12,090 nt of DNA from an uncultured Collinsella sp. (GTDB lineage Bacteria; Actinomycetota; Coriobacteriia; Coriobacteriales; Coriobacteriaceae): assembly GCA_900544385.1 (NCBI GenBank), contig UQVD01000057.1, positions 1-12,090 of the forward strand, read 5' to 3'. A model generated the notes under the pieces. That model was given only the letters and a program-made list of their open reading frames with translations. It was not told the origin of the DNA and did no database searches. Shown here piece by piece: positions 1 to 6,590 of the stretch (its first letter is position 1; each line of letters opens with the position of its first letter). The position numbers were made by a program, and so were the translations under genes.

Positions 1-244
1 GGACTTGCAGCGACGGACCTCAGGACGCTCTTACACCACGTCTGCGCGCGCCACCGAGGTCTATCGAAATTACTTCATTTTGTCTCAAGGTTGAGCCAAA
101 TTAGCGTACATCTGTTGCGCAAAATGAGCAAAAATAGCTTCATGAAATGTCTCTATTTTCATGTCAGTACTCATATTTGCCACTTTTTGACCACAGGGAC
201 ATCTACCGCGCGAAATCGATATGTCAAATCTGCCAAAACGGCCC
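1..244. other. Non-coding stretch with inverted repeats
   Basis: I see no credible gene here. The stretch is AT-richer than its surroundings and holds nested inverted repeats: TCATTTTG at 75-82 with CAAAATGA at 120-127, CTCAA/TTGAG around GG at 84-95, and AAAATAG at 131-137 with CTATTTT at 153-159. On the minus strand a short open frame (about 84 down to 21) reads LRQNEVISIDLGGARRRRG, which has the look of a translated dispersed element rather than a gene, since it has no start codon or ribosome binding site. It lies downstream of the tRNA-Leu terminator, so it is probably untranscribed by that gene. Confidence 0.4.
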
Positions 245-280
245 ATAACAAAAAAGCTCCCATTGCTGGGAGCTCTTTCA
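245..280 (-). terminator. Intrinsic terminator of tRNA-Leu
   Basis: On the minus strand a 7-bp stem AGCTCCC/GGGAGCT (268-274 with 255-261) closes a 6-base loop, AGCAAT. The stem extends further through G-T and A-T pairs and is followed by six T (250-255). It starts 12 bases past the tRNA 3' end. Hairpin plus T-run is the standard Rho-independent layout. Confidence 0.88.
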
Positions 281-285
281 ATCAA

Positions 286-372
286 TGGTGCGGGCGAAAG
301 GACTTGAACCTTCATGGGGTTGCCCCCATACGGACCTGAACCGTACGCGTCTGCCAATTCCGCCACGCCCGC
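286..372 (-). tRNA. tRNA-Leu (anticodon CAG)
   Basis: This is an 87-base tRNA with encoded CCA (286-288 on the complement). The acceptor stem GCGGGCG/CGCCCGC is perfectly paired. The anticodon loop TTCAGGT is closed by TACGG/CCGTA and gives CAG, which reads CUG leucine codons. A long variable arm (TGGGGGCAACCCCA) marks it as class II, as expected for Leu. The T loop is TTCAAGT. It is the last gene of the minus-strand block, 43 bases after tatD, with its own promoter and terminator. Confidence 0.95.
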
Positions 373-383
373 GTGCAGGAATT

Positions 384-412
384 AGAATAACGGAGCGCCA
401 CCACGAACGCAA
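384..412 (-). promoter_or_regulatory. Promoter of tRNA-Leu
   Basis: On the minus strand a -35 box TTGCGT (407-412) and a -10 box TATTCT (384-389) are separated by exactly 17 bases. Transcription would start near 377, about 5 bases before the tRNA. It sits in the 43-base gap after tatD, so the tRNA need not depend on readthrough. Both boxes deviate from the consensus, so strength is uncertain. Confidence 0.6.
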
Positions 413-415
413 GAA

Positions 416-1333
416 CTATTTTTGAAAAAGTTTGCAGGCATTCTCCCAAGCGGCTTGCGCGATTGTTTCGGCGTCCTCACCAGTGCGATCGACACGGTCG
501 TTAACCAGCGCGTTTGCCGTAATGGAGATCATTGCGGGCTCGCATTCAAGACCGCGGATGGGCTCCGGAGCCATATACGGGCAATCCGTCTCGAACAAAA
601 TTCGATCGAGTGGGGTTGCCGCAAATGCCTCGCGCACGTCGTCGTTGCGCTTGAAGGTGGCCGCACCACCATAGGCGATATAGCAGCCCAGCTCCACAAA
701 GCGCTCCATCGTGGCGCGGTCCTCGCCAAAGCAGTGCAGCACACAACCGGCCTGGGGCACGCCCACCTCACGAAGCACGTTGTAGGCGTCCACGTGCGAG
801 GTGCGCTCCTGGTCCGTGTCCTCGTGACGCAGATGTAGCTCCACCGGCACGTTACGGCACACGGCAAGCTCGAGCTGGCGCGCCATGCAGTCAATCTGCA
901 CGTTATGGGGTGCCGGCGCGATATCGTCGTCATAGTCCATGTGGTAGTCCAGGCCGATTTCGCCAATACCGGCGCATAAGGGATCATCGAGTGCGGCAAC
1001 GACCTGTGCGTGAACGTCGTCGGCATAGTCCGGCGCGCCATACGGATGCACGCCGGCAAGATACTTGATCTGCGGGATATCCTGCATCGGCAGAATCTCG
1101 CGCGTCAGCCAGTCGCTATAGTCCGTCACGCTGCGTTTATCAGCGATGGGGTCGAACATCGTCACCAACAGGTCGACGCCCGCCGCCTTGGCACGTACGA
1201 GCGTCTCAGGCACATCCTGGCCCCAGAACGAAAGCAGATGCGCATGCGTGTCGGCAAGCGGTGCCAAGGGCACGGGACAAGCAACCGTCTTCTTTTTCTT
1301 GGTAAACGTCACACGTTCGGCATTAGGCATCAT
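416..1333 (-). CDS. tatD: TatD family metal-dependent hydrolase (DNase)
   Basis: The 305-residue protein is a TIM-barrel amidohydrolase-superfamily member of the TatD family, whose characterised members are Mg-dependent 3'-5' exonucleases or deoxyribonucleases. The metal ligands are visible in order: D-T-H-A-H at 28-32, E125 in GEIGLDYH, H167 in VELHLRH, H200 in LHCF, and D250 in ETDCPYMAP. The protein is about 40 residues longer than typical TatD. Part of this is a 26-residue N-terminal extension containing KKKK. The start is ATGATG; an AGGAG box sits 7 bases before the first ATG. The gene overlaps the end of rsmA by 11 bases, so the two are almost certainly cotranscribed and translationally coupled. 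The substrate in this organism cannot be told from the sequence. Confidence 0.92.
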   Translation of the reverse strand: MMPNAERVTFTKKKKTVACPVPLAPLADTHAHLLSFWGQDVPETLVRAKAAGVDLLVTMFDPIADKRSVTDYSDWLTREILPMQDIPQIKYLAGVHPYGAPDYADDVHAQVVAALDDPLCAGIGEIGLDYHMDYDDDIAPAPHNVQIDCMARQLELAVCRNVPVELHLRHEDTDQERTSHVDAYNVLREVGVPQAGCVLHCFGEDRATMERFVELGCYIAYGGAATFKRNDDVREAFAATPLDRILFETDCPYMAPEPIRGLECEPAMISITANALVNDRVDRTGEDAETIAQAAWENACKLFQK

Positions 1334-2183
1334 GGATTAGCTCCTGGGCCAGACGGACAAAGTCAGCAACATCAAGCGTCTCGGCGCGCGTGGTGGGTGC
1401 AATACCGCAAGCCTCAAAGGCAGCATCGAGCACGTCCTTGGCAAAGCCGTTGGCGCTCATGGAATTGCGGATGGTCTTGCGACGCTGAGCAAATGCAGCA
1501 TCAATCACGCGGGCCACAAATTCGCGATCGAACCCCTCGGGCACCACGCCGTCAACACGGTCGATACGCACGACGGCCGAGTCCACGTGCGGCGCCGGCA
1601 TAAAGCAACGCGGCGGCACCTCAAAGCGACCCGTCACCTGCGCGTACAGGCCGAGTTTTGCCGTGTAGCCGCCATAGGTCTTGTTACCGGGCGTTGCGGC
1701 AATGCGATCGGCAACCTCCTTTTGCACCATGACGACGGCACGCTTGAGCGCCGGCATCGTCTGGAAGAACTGAAGGATGATCGTCGCCGCCACGTTGTAG
1801 GGCAGATTCGCGACAAACACCGTCGGCGTACCGCCCGCAACCTGCTCAATCTGCTCCGGGCCCACCTTGAGCGCATCGCCCATGATAAAGCGGAAGTTGG
1901 CATAGTCGGCGGCGTGGGCGTCAAGCACCGGCTCAAGCTCGGGATCGGCCTCGATCGACGTAACGCACGCCGCCTCCTGCAGCAACGCAAGTGTCAACGT
2001 GCCGCAACCCGGACCCACCTCGAGTACGCGCTCGTCACCTGCAAGCTCGGCAAGCTCGCAGATACGCTCGATCACATGATTGTCGATTAGAAAGTTCTGG
2101 CCCAGGCGATGCTTAGTCGCAAGGCCAAACTCCTCTAGCAGCTCCCTGGTGGCCGTGGGGTTTGCCAAAGGCGAAGTTGTCAT
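1323..2183 (-). CDS. rsmA: 16S rRNA dimethyladenosine transferase RsmA (KsgA)
   Basis: This 286-residue cytoplasmic enzyme dimethylates the two adjacent adenines near the 3' end of 16S rRNA (A1518 and A1519 in E. coli numbering) using S-adenosylmethionine, a late step in 30S assembly. Visible motifs are LGQNFLID at 27-34, the SAM-binding loop VGPGCGT at 56-62, the catalytic NLPYN at 126-130, PAPHVDSAVVRI, and the C-terminal FAQRRKTIRNS typical of RsmA. Length is normal for the family. The start ATG at 2183 has a strong AAGGAGG 5 bases upstream. The gene sits just downstream of an intrinsic terminator that follows metG, so it needs either readthrough or a promoter in the roughly 40-base gap; I do not see a clear one. 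tatD overlaps its 3' end. No rnmV or ispE gene lies beside it, unlike in many relatives. Confidence 0.96.
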   Translation of the reverse strand: MTTSPLANPTATRELLEEFGLATKHRLGQNFLIDNHVIERICELAELAGDERVLEVGPGCGTLTLALLQEAACVTSIEADPELEPVLDAHAADYANFRFIMGDALKVGPEQIEQVAGGTPTVFVANLPYNVAATIILQFFQTMPALKRAVVMVQKEVADRIAATPGNKTYGGYTAKLGLYAQVTGRFEVPPRCFMPAPHVDSAVVRIDRVDGVVPEGFDREFVARVIDAAFAQRRKTIRNSMSANGFAKDVLDAAFEACGIAPTTRAETLDVADFVRLAQELIHDA

Positions 2184-2212
2184 GGTTGCCTCCTTAGCAT
2201 GATGGCGGCGTC

Positions 2213-2251
2213 TTGAAACAAAAGGGCATGGACCGTGGCGGCCATGCCCTT
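2213..2251 (-). terminator. Intrinsic terminator after metG
   Basis: On the minus strand a perfect 10-bp stem AAGGGCATGG/CCATGCCCTT (2242-2251 with 2222-2231) closes a 10-base loop, and the transcript continues as TTGTTT. It lies 43 bases past the metG stop and about 30 bases before the rsmA start. The T-run is interrupted by a G, so some readthrough into rsmA-tatD is likely. Confidence 0.8.
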
Positions 2252-2293
2252 ACAGCTAAACAACAAATTGCCGATATGGCGCTCGCGCGGTCT

Positions 2294-3895
2294 CTACGCC
2301 AGACGCGGGAACAGCGGATCGCCCTTCTCGACGGGCTGACCACCAGCAAGCAGGCCCCAAGCGCAAATGCCCTTGAGGTCGTCGCTCGCGGCCTCGTCCT
2401 CGCAGGACAGGCGGCGCAGAGCCTCGGCAGAAGTCTGGGGCATGAGCGGCATCAGCAGGTGAGCGGCAATGCGGATGGCCTCGAGCAGGTTGTAGATCAC
2501 AAACGCCAGCTCGTCAGCCTTGGCCTCGTCCTTGGCAAGTGCCCAAGGCTCGGAGTCCTCGATGTAGTGGTTGGCGGCGTGGATGAGCTCCATGACCTCA
2601 TCCTTGGCTCCGCCGTAATCGAGCACGTCCATCTTGGCCATGTAGCGGTCGACCAGGCCATCGGCGATCTTTGCCAGCGGGTTGTCAAACGCGTCGAACG
2701 ATGCGGGCTTGGCGGGCGCGCAACCGTCAAAATACTTGCCGCTCATGTTGAGCGAACGCGAAATGAGGTTGCCCCAGCTGTTGGCCAGGTCGGCGTTGTA
2801 GACCTGCTCCATGCGGTCGAAGCTGATGGCACCGTCGGTGCCGGGGACGACGTCGGTCATAAAGTAGTAGCGATAGCCCTCGACGCCCAGCATGTCGATA
2901 ACGTCCTGCGGAGCGATGGCGTTGCCGCGGCTCTTGGACATCTTCTCGGCCTTGCCGGTCTCGGCATTGCGCACGGTCAGGAAGCCGTGGGCAAAGACGT
3001 GCTCGGGCAGGGCCTCGCCGATGGCCATGAGCATGGCGGGCCAAATGACGCAGTGGAAGCGGATGATGTCCTTACCCACGATGTGGAACTGCGCGGGCCA
3101 GCGATAGGCCAGCTCGGCACGCGCGTCGTCGGTGTCGACACCGTAGCCAACGGCCGTCATATAGTTGAGCAGAGCATCGAACCACACGTAGGTCACGTGA
3201 CCCTCGTCAAACGGGACCTGAATGCCCCAGTCAAAGCTCGTACGGCTCACGGAAAGGTCGTTGAGGCCGCCCTCGACAAAGCTGCGAACCTCGTTCATGC
3301 GGAACGCAGGCTCGACAAAGTCGGGATGCTCGTCATAGAGCTTAAGCAGCTTGTCCTGGAAGGCGGAAAGCTTAAAGAAGTAGGACTCCTCCTGCACGCG
3401 CTCAAGCGGACGGTGGCAGTCGGGGCACAGGTGCTGGCCGACGCTGCCGTACTCCTCGTCGCCCTTCTGGACCTGCGTATCGGTAAAGTAGGTCTCGTCA
3501 GGCACGCAATACCAGCCGTCGTAGCTGCCCTTATACAGGTAGCCGGACTCCTTCATGCGCTCCCACAGGTACTGCACGGCATGGTGCTGTCGCGGCTCGG
3601 TGGTGCGGATGAAGTCATCATTGGAAATCTCGAGCTTGCTCCAAAGCTCCTTGAAGTGCGGAGCCTGGCTATCGGTCCACTCCTGCGGCGTCATGTTGTG
3701 CTTGGCCGCGGCCTCGGCGACCTTCTCGCCGTGCTCGTCCATGCCGGTCAGGAACTTGACGTTATAGCCGGCGGAACGGCGATAGCGAGCCTGAACGTCG
3801 GCGATGATGGTGGAATAAGCCGTGCCCAGGTGCGGATCGGCGTTGACGTAGTAGATGGGCGTCGTGATAAAGAACGAAGGCTTGCTTTGATCCAT
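2294..3895 (-). CDS. metG: Methionine--tRNA ligase (methionyl-tRNA synthetase)
   Basis: This 533-residue class I aminoacyl-tRNA synthetase charges tRNA-Met and initiator tRNA. The HIGH-type signature is HLGT at 22-25 after the family motif TTPIYYVNADP, and the KMSKS loop is at 318-322. The connective domain has C130-V-P-D133 and C157-P-D-C160. The canonical knuckle would have Cys at 133, so the zinc site is incomplete or uses Asp. The WFDALLNY motif (238-245) and an all-helical anticodon-binding C-terminal domain follow. There is no C-terminal tRNA-binding (Arc1p/EMAP-like) extension. The start ATG at 3895 has GGAGGA 8 bases upstream. It lies 69 bases downstream of rsmI in the same direction and ends before a hairpin terminator. 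A TAGAAT hexamer at 3935-3940 could serve as a weak internal promoter. Confidence 0.96.
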   Translation of the reverse strand: MDQSKPSFFITTPIYYVNADPHLGTAYSTIIADVQARYRRSAGYNVKFLTGMDEHGEKVAEAAAKHNMTPQEWTDSQAPHFKELWSKLEISNDDFIRTTEPRQHHAVQYLWERMKESGYLYKGSYDGWYCVPDETYFTDTQVQKGDEEYGSVGQHLCPDCHRPLERVQEESYFFKLSAFQDKLLKLYDEHPDFVEPAFRMNEVRSFVEGGLNDLSVSRTSFDWGIQVPFDEGHVTYVWFDALLNYMTAVGYGVDTDDARAELAYRWPAQFHIVGKDIIRFHCVIWPAMLMAIGEALPEHVFAHGFLTVRNAETGKAEKMSKSRGNAIAPQDVIDMLGVEGYRYYFMTDVVPGTDGAISFDRMEQVYNADLANSWGNLISRSLNMSGKYFDGCAPAKPASFDAFDNPLAKIADGLVDRYMAKMDVLDYGGAKDEVMELIHAANHYIEDSEPWALAKDEAKADELAFVIYNLLEAIRIAAHLLMPLMPQTSAEALRRLSCEDEAASDDLKGICAWGLLAGGQPVEKGDPLFPRLA

Positions 3896-3964
3896 GGGGT
3901 TTGTCCTCCAGAAAAACGTTGCATACAGAGGATGATTCTAGCGCAAGGGCTGGATATCCTCCAT

Positions 3965-4843
3965 CTATTGCATATCGAGCACCATGGCATAGACATCGCG
4001 CTTGCGGCGCGAATACTTCTGAGACAGGCGCTTGGCCACCGCAGACGCGGGCTCCCCCTCCTCGAGCGCGGCGCGGATATCCGCGCGCAGGGCCTCGTCG
4101 GGATCCGCTGCCGCGGCGCCAACCGGCGCGACACCGGCCTCCTCATCCTCGCTCGGCGGCGCGATGACCAGCGCAATCTCGCCCTTTACCTCGCCGCGAG
4201 CACGCAGCTCCTCGGCAAGCTGGGCAGCGGGCCCGCGCAAGACCTCCTCGTGCAGCTTGGTGAGTTCGCGGCAGACGGCAACCTCACGCTGGGGAAAGAC
4301 CTCCGCCACGGCCTCGAGCGTCGCCACGATGCGATGTGGAGACTCGTAGAAGATGAGTGCGCCGGGCACCACGGCAAGGCGCTGTAAACGGCGCACGCGG
4401 TCGCCGTGCTTTCGGCCCAAAAAGCCCTCGAAGAAAAAATGCTCGCAGGGAATGCCGGACGAAACGAGCGCCGTGACGCAAGCAGAGGGCCCGGGAATAA
4501 CTTCAACGGGCACATCGGCCTCACGCGCCGCCTCGACCAGCGCCTGTCCGGGATCGGACACACTCGGCATGCCGGCGTCCGAGGCAAAAGCGAGGGTCTC
4601 CCCCGCCAGCAGACGGTCGACCAGGCCGGCGGCGCGGCTGGCGATCACATTCTCATCGCAACGGACAAGCGGCTTGGAAATGCCCAGATGCATCAGCAGC
4701 TTTGACGTCACACGCGTGTCTTCGCAGCAAATGACATCGGCGGCGGCAAACGCCTCGCCAACGCGCGGGGACAGGTCGCCCAGGTTGCCGATGGGCGTGC
4801 CGACCACATAGAGTTTGCCCGTATGGGCGCTGTTTTGCGTCAT
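3965..4843 (-). CDS. rsmI: 16S rRNA (cytidine-1402-2'-O)-methyltransferase RsmI
   Basis: The 292-residue protein belongs to the SAM-dependent tetrapyrrole-methylase-like fold used by RsmI, which 2'-O-methylates C1402 of 16S rRNA in the P site. Family motifs appear in order: GTPIGNLGD (15-23), EDTR (41-44), SDAGMPSVSDPG (88-99), IPGPSA (116-121), FEGFLGRK (138-145), FYESPHR (165-171) and CRELTKLHEE (191-200). A low-complexity acidic/Ala linker (about 231-250) leads to a small C-terminal helical domain (250-292) found in many RsmI proteins. The start ATG at 4843 follows the hydrolase stop by only 6 bases; an AGGTTG sequence that overlaps that stop codon is the only Shine-Dalgarno candidate. Coupling to the upstream gene is therefore likely. 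metG follows 69 bases downstream. Confidence 0.95.
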   Translation of the reverse strand: MTQNSAHTGKLYVVGTPIGNLGDLSPRVGEAFAAADVICCEDTRVTSKLLMHLGISKPLVRCDENVIASRAAGLVDRLLAGETLAFASDAGMPSVSDPGQALVEAAREADVPVEVIPGPSACVTALVSSGIPCEHFFFEGFLGRKHGDRVRRLQRLAVVPGALIFYESPHRIVATLEAVAEVFPQREVAVCRELTKLHEEVLRGPAAQLAEELRARGEVKGEIALVIAPPSEDEEAGVAPVGAAAADPDEALRADIRAALEEGEPASAVAKRLSQKYSRRKRDVYAMVLDMQ

Positions 4844-4849
4844 ATCAAC

Positions 4850-5911
4850 CTATTCAATCATGCCACGCTCGAGCGTACCGAGCGCCGCGCGGGCGTCCCA
4901 TGCTGCAATGCGCTTCTCGGTCTTCCACGTTTGGAAGAACCAACCGGCAGCCGGTGCAAACGAAGCCAGTTGGTTGGCGATAAACACGCGCTCGTAGGCA
5001 TTGCGGCCCTCGGGCGTAACCGACGAGTTGGCAAAGATCGCCGCGCCCGACCATTCGCCCACCAGCACGGGGAACCCAGTCGAAATCGCTTCTTTGAGCT
5101 CGCGCTTGTTACGAGAAATCGCCGTCGTCAGCCCGCGGGGGCTCGTGATGTCGAGCGCATGCTCGTCGCGGTAATGGTACAGGTGAAGGTCCATGTAGAC
5201 GTTCTTGTACTTGGCGCCGCGCATAAAATGCTTCCACTCGCTGGGATGCCCCGACGACGAGAAGACGACGATCTTATCCTCGGGCATATACGAACGGACG
5301 AGCTCGTAGGCATCGCGATAGAAATTGCGCAGGTAGTGAGCAGGAATGCCATCCGTCATGGTGAAGAGGCTCTTGCGGACACTCATCTGCGGCGTATCCA
5401 GCAGCTCAATGCCCAGCAGGCTCTCGGCCTCGCCGTAACGATCAGCCAAGCGCTCGAGCACGTCGAGTGCGACATGACGGCCGTTAGTGGACGAATGCCA
5501 CTCGGCAACAGCCTCTGGCGTGGCGGGCGAATCGTTGGAATCGCCCTGGCCACCGGGCACAGTTGCCAGATCAAGCAGCACGCGGATGTCGTACTTGGCA
5601 GCCCACTCAATTGCACGGTCGATGTAGTCGACAACCGAGATGTAGGACGCATCGGACTCCTGCGAGCCAAAGGCATACCAGGGCACCGGCAGACGCACGG
5701 CATTGAGACCGATCTGCGCCATGCGACGGAAATCGTCCTCGCTCACAAACGTCTCGTAATGACGGCGCATGCGCTCGTTATAGGCGGCGGTGCCCATGGC
5801 CTCCTGCAGCTCGGCCGCGTTGGATGCACCGGTCGCCGCGTATAGCGACGGGGTCACCCAAGGCTCGGGAATAAACCAGCCAGAGAGATTAACGCCGAGT
5901 ATCCTCTCCAT
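4850..5911 (-). CDS. GH5-like (exo-1,3-beta-glucanase-type) protein with altered active site
   Basis: The 353-residue protein resembles the fungal EXG1-type branch of glycoside hydrolase family 5: GVNLSGWFIPEPWVTPSL (6-23), the conserved R73 in NAVRLPVPW, GIELL (167-171), LHLYHY (242-247), the nucleophile motif VGEWSGA with E286, and GWFFQTWKTE (323-332). In active relatives GIELLNEP supplies the acid/base Glu; here the residues are D172-T173-P174. The usual His of the LHGAPG motif is also replaced (LATVPG, 115-120). No signal peptide is visible, so it is predicted to be cytoplasmic. The ATG at 5911 was chosen because AAGGGGG lies 6 bases upstream; the frame stays open far upstream, but only through a repeat array. 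It is tightly linked to rsmI (6-base gap). The fold assignment is fairly sure; activity and substrate are not. Confidence 0.8.
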   Translation of the reverse strand: MERILGVNLSGWFIPEPWVTPSLYAATGASNAAELQEAMGTAAYNERMRRHYETFVSEDDFRRMAQIGLNAVRLPVPWYAFGSQESDASYISVVDYIDRAIEWAAKYDIRVLLDLATVPGGQGDSNDSPATPEAVAEWHSSTNGRHVALDVLERLADRYGEAESLLGIELLDTPQMSVRKSLFTMTDGIPAHYLRNFYRDAYELVRSYMPEDKIVVFSSSGHPSEWKHFMRGAKYKNVYMDLHLYHYRDEHALDITSPRGLTTAISRNKRELKEAISTGFPVLVGEWSGAAIFANSSVTPEGRNAYERVFIANQLASFAPAAGWFFQTWKTEKRIAAWDARAALGTLERGMIE

Positions 5912-5917
5912 CACTGC

Positions 5918-5946
5918 CCCCTTTTGAATCATACGGGCTAAGCCCG
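5918..5946 (-). promoter_or_regulatory. Leader hairpin and ribosome binding site of the GH5-like gene
   Basis: The palindrome CGGGCTAAGCCCG (5934-5946) can form a 5-bp RNA stem, CGGGC/GCCCG with loop TTA, 23 bases before the start codon. AAGGGGG (about 5918-5924) is the ribosome binding site that decides the ATG at 5911 over an in-frame ATG at 5934. The hairpin could instead be a DNA operator; nothing decides between the two. Confidence 0.4.
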
Positions 5947-5978
5947 CATCGCTCTTGCATGACATATCTATCGATTTG

Positions 5979-6015
5979 AGTATACCCGCGCATGCAGACA
6001 GGCGACCGAACGGTC
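5979..6015 (-). promoter_or_regulatory. Possible promoter and operator of the GH5-like gene
   Basis: A good -10 hexamer TATACT lies at 5979-5984 on the minus strand, about 60 bases before the start codon. No -35 resembling TTGACA is present at 16-18 bases. Instead the perfect palindrome GACCGAACGGTC (6004-6015) lies just upstream of the place where a -35 box would be expected. A promoter with a poor -35 and an adjacent palindrome is what an activator-dependent promoter looks like. This reading is inference. Confidence 0.35.
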
Positions 6016-6105
6016 TACAAAGTGGCGCAAAAGTGGGAGGAATGTCTGGGACAGGTGGGCACGAGCTGGTGCGCCGAGATGTGCGCGCACGTCGGAAGTA
6101 AGCGC

Positions 6106-6338
6106 CGGAAAGCGCATCCCGTTTTTCGCAAAAGACTGGGATGCATTTTCCGTTCGAGGCCTCAATCGGAAAATGCATCCCGTTCTGAGCGCGAGATCTG
6201 GGACGCAGTTTCCGCCAAAGGCCGCAAAAGGAAAGCACGTCCCATTCTGACGCCGGATTCCGGGTCGCGCTTTCCCAAGCGACATCAAAGCGGAAAACGC
6301 ATCCCACTCTGAAGCCAAATTCCGGGACGCAATTTCCG
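6106..6338. repeat. Eight-copy alternating-orientation repeat array, 62-base period
   Basis: A 15-base motif with consensus CGGAAAnyGCrTCCC occurs four times on the plus strand (6106-6120, 6167-6181, 6229-6243, 6291-6305) and four times on the minus strand (6138-6152, 6200-6214, 6262-6276, 6324-6338). The inverted copies are exactly 62 bases apart. Direct copies are 61, 62 and 62 apart. Gaps alternate between 14 bases and 17 or 18 bases, and the 18-base gaps are themselves related (ATTCTGAnGCC-like). 6138-6152 and 6167-6181 form a perfect 15-bp inverted repeat. 62 is not a multiple of three, so conservation is not at protein level. The array fills the gap between the tRNA-Phe terminator and the upstream region of the GH5-like gene. 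Confidence 0.9.
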
Positions 6339-6349
6339 CAGAGCCCTCG

Positions 6350-6381
6350 ATAAAAGAAAAGGACCCCTTTGCAGAGGTCCT
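6350..6381 (-). terminator. Intrinsic terminator of tRNA-Phe
   Basis: On the minus strand 6381-6360 folds into a 9-bp stem (one G-T pair) closed by a GCAA tetraloop, followed by TTTTCTTTT. It begins 14 bases after the tRNA. Its T-tract lies next to the last unit of the 62-base repeat array, where a further motif copy would be expected. Confidence 0.9.
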
Positions 6382-6394
6382 AGTCAATTCAAGG

Positions 6395-6467
<73 letters not shown>

Positions 6468-6499
6468 ATTTGATGTGTGCCTTGTTTCAAGGCTTGATT

Positions 6500-6552
6500 A
6501 GTATAACCAAGGACGCGTTCCGGTCAACCGAGAATTTTAAAAAAGTTTTTGA
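6500..6552 (-). promoter_or_regulatory. Strong promoter of tRNA-Phe with UP-like element
   Basis: On the minus strand the -35 box is TTGACC (6522-6527), the -10 box is TATACT (6500-6505), and the spacer is 16 bases. An A/T block, AAAAACTTTTTTAAAATT (6533-6550), sits immediately upstream where the alpha subunit contacts an UP element. Transcription should begin near 6493, about 26 bases before the tRNA. The leader opens with CCTTGAAACAAGG (6480-6492), a 5-bp stem with an AAA loop. Confidence 0.85.
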
Positions 6553-6590
6553 GCACAGCCTCGGTTCTATAAATCGGCACGTCAGAGGCA

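Noticed and set aside
85..366. 93-codon minus-strand protein
   Set aside because: It runs straight through tRNA-Leu and its terminator.
3935..3963. Promoter for metG (TAGAAT at 3935-3940)
   Set aside because: No acceptable -35 box at 16-18 bases; kept only as a weak possibility in the metG entry.
2213..4387. A 724-codon open frame on the plus strand
   Set aside because: It lies antisense to metG and most of rsmI, has no ribosome binding site, and reads as a Leu/Val/Gly/His-rich shadow of high-GC codon usage.
5912..6307. Longer N-terminus for the GH5-like protein
   Set aside because: The frame is open only because the repeat array and GC-rich leader lack stops; it has no family similarity and a clear ribosome binding site supports ATG 5911.
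6106..6338. CRISPR array
   Set aside because: Both the arms and the gaps are related between units, arms alternate orientation and vary in sequence, and no cas gene is present.
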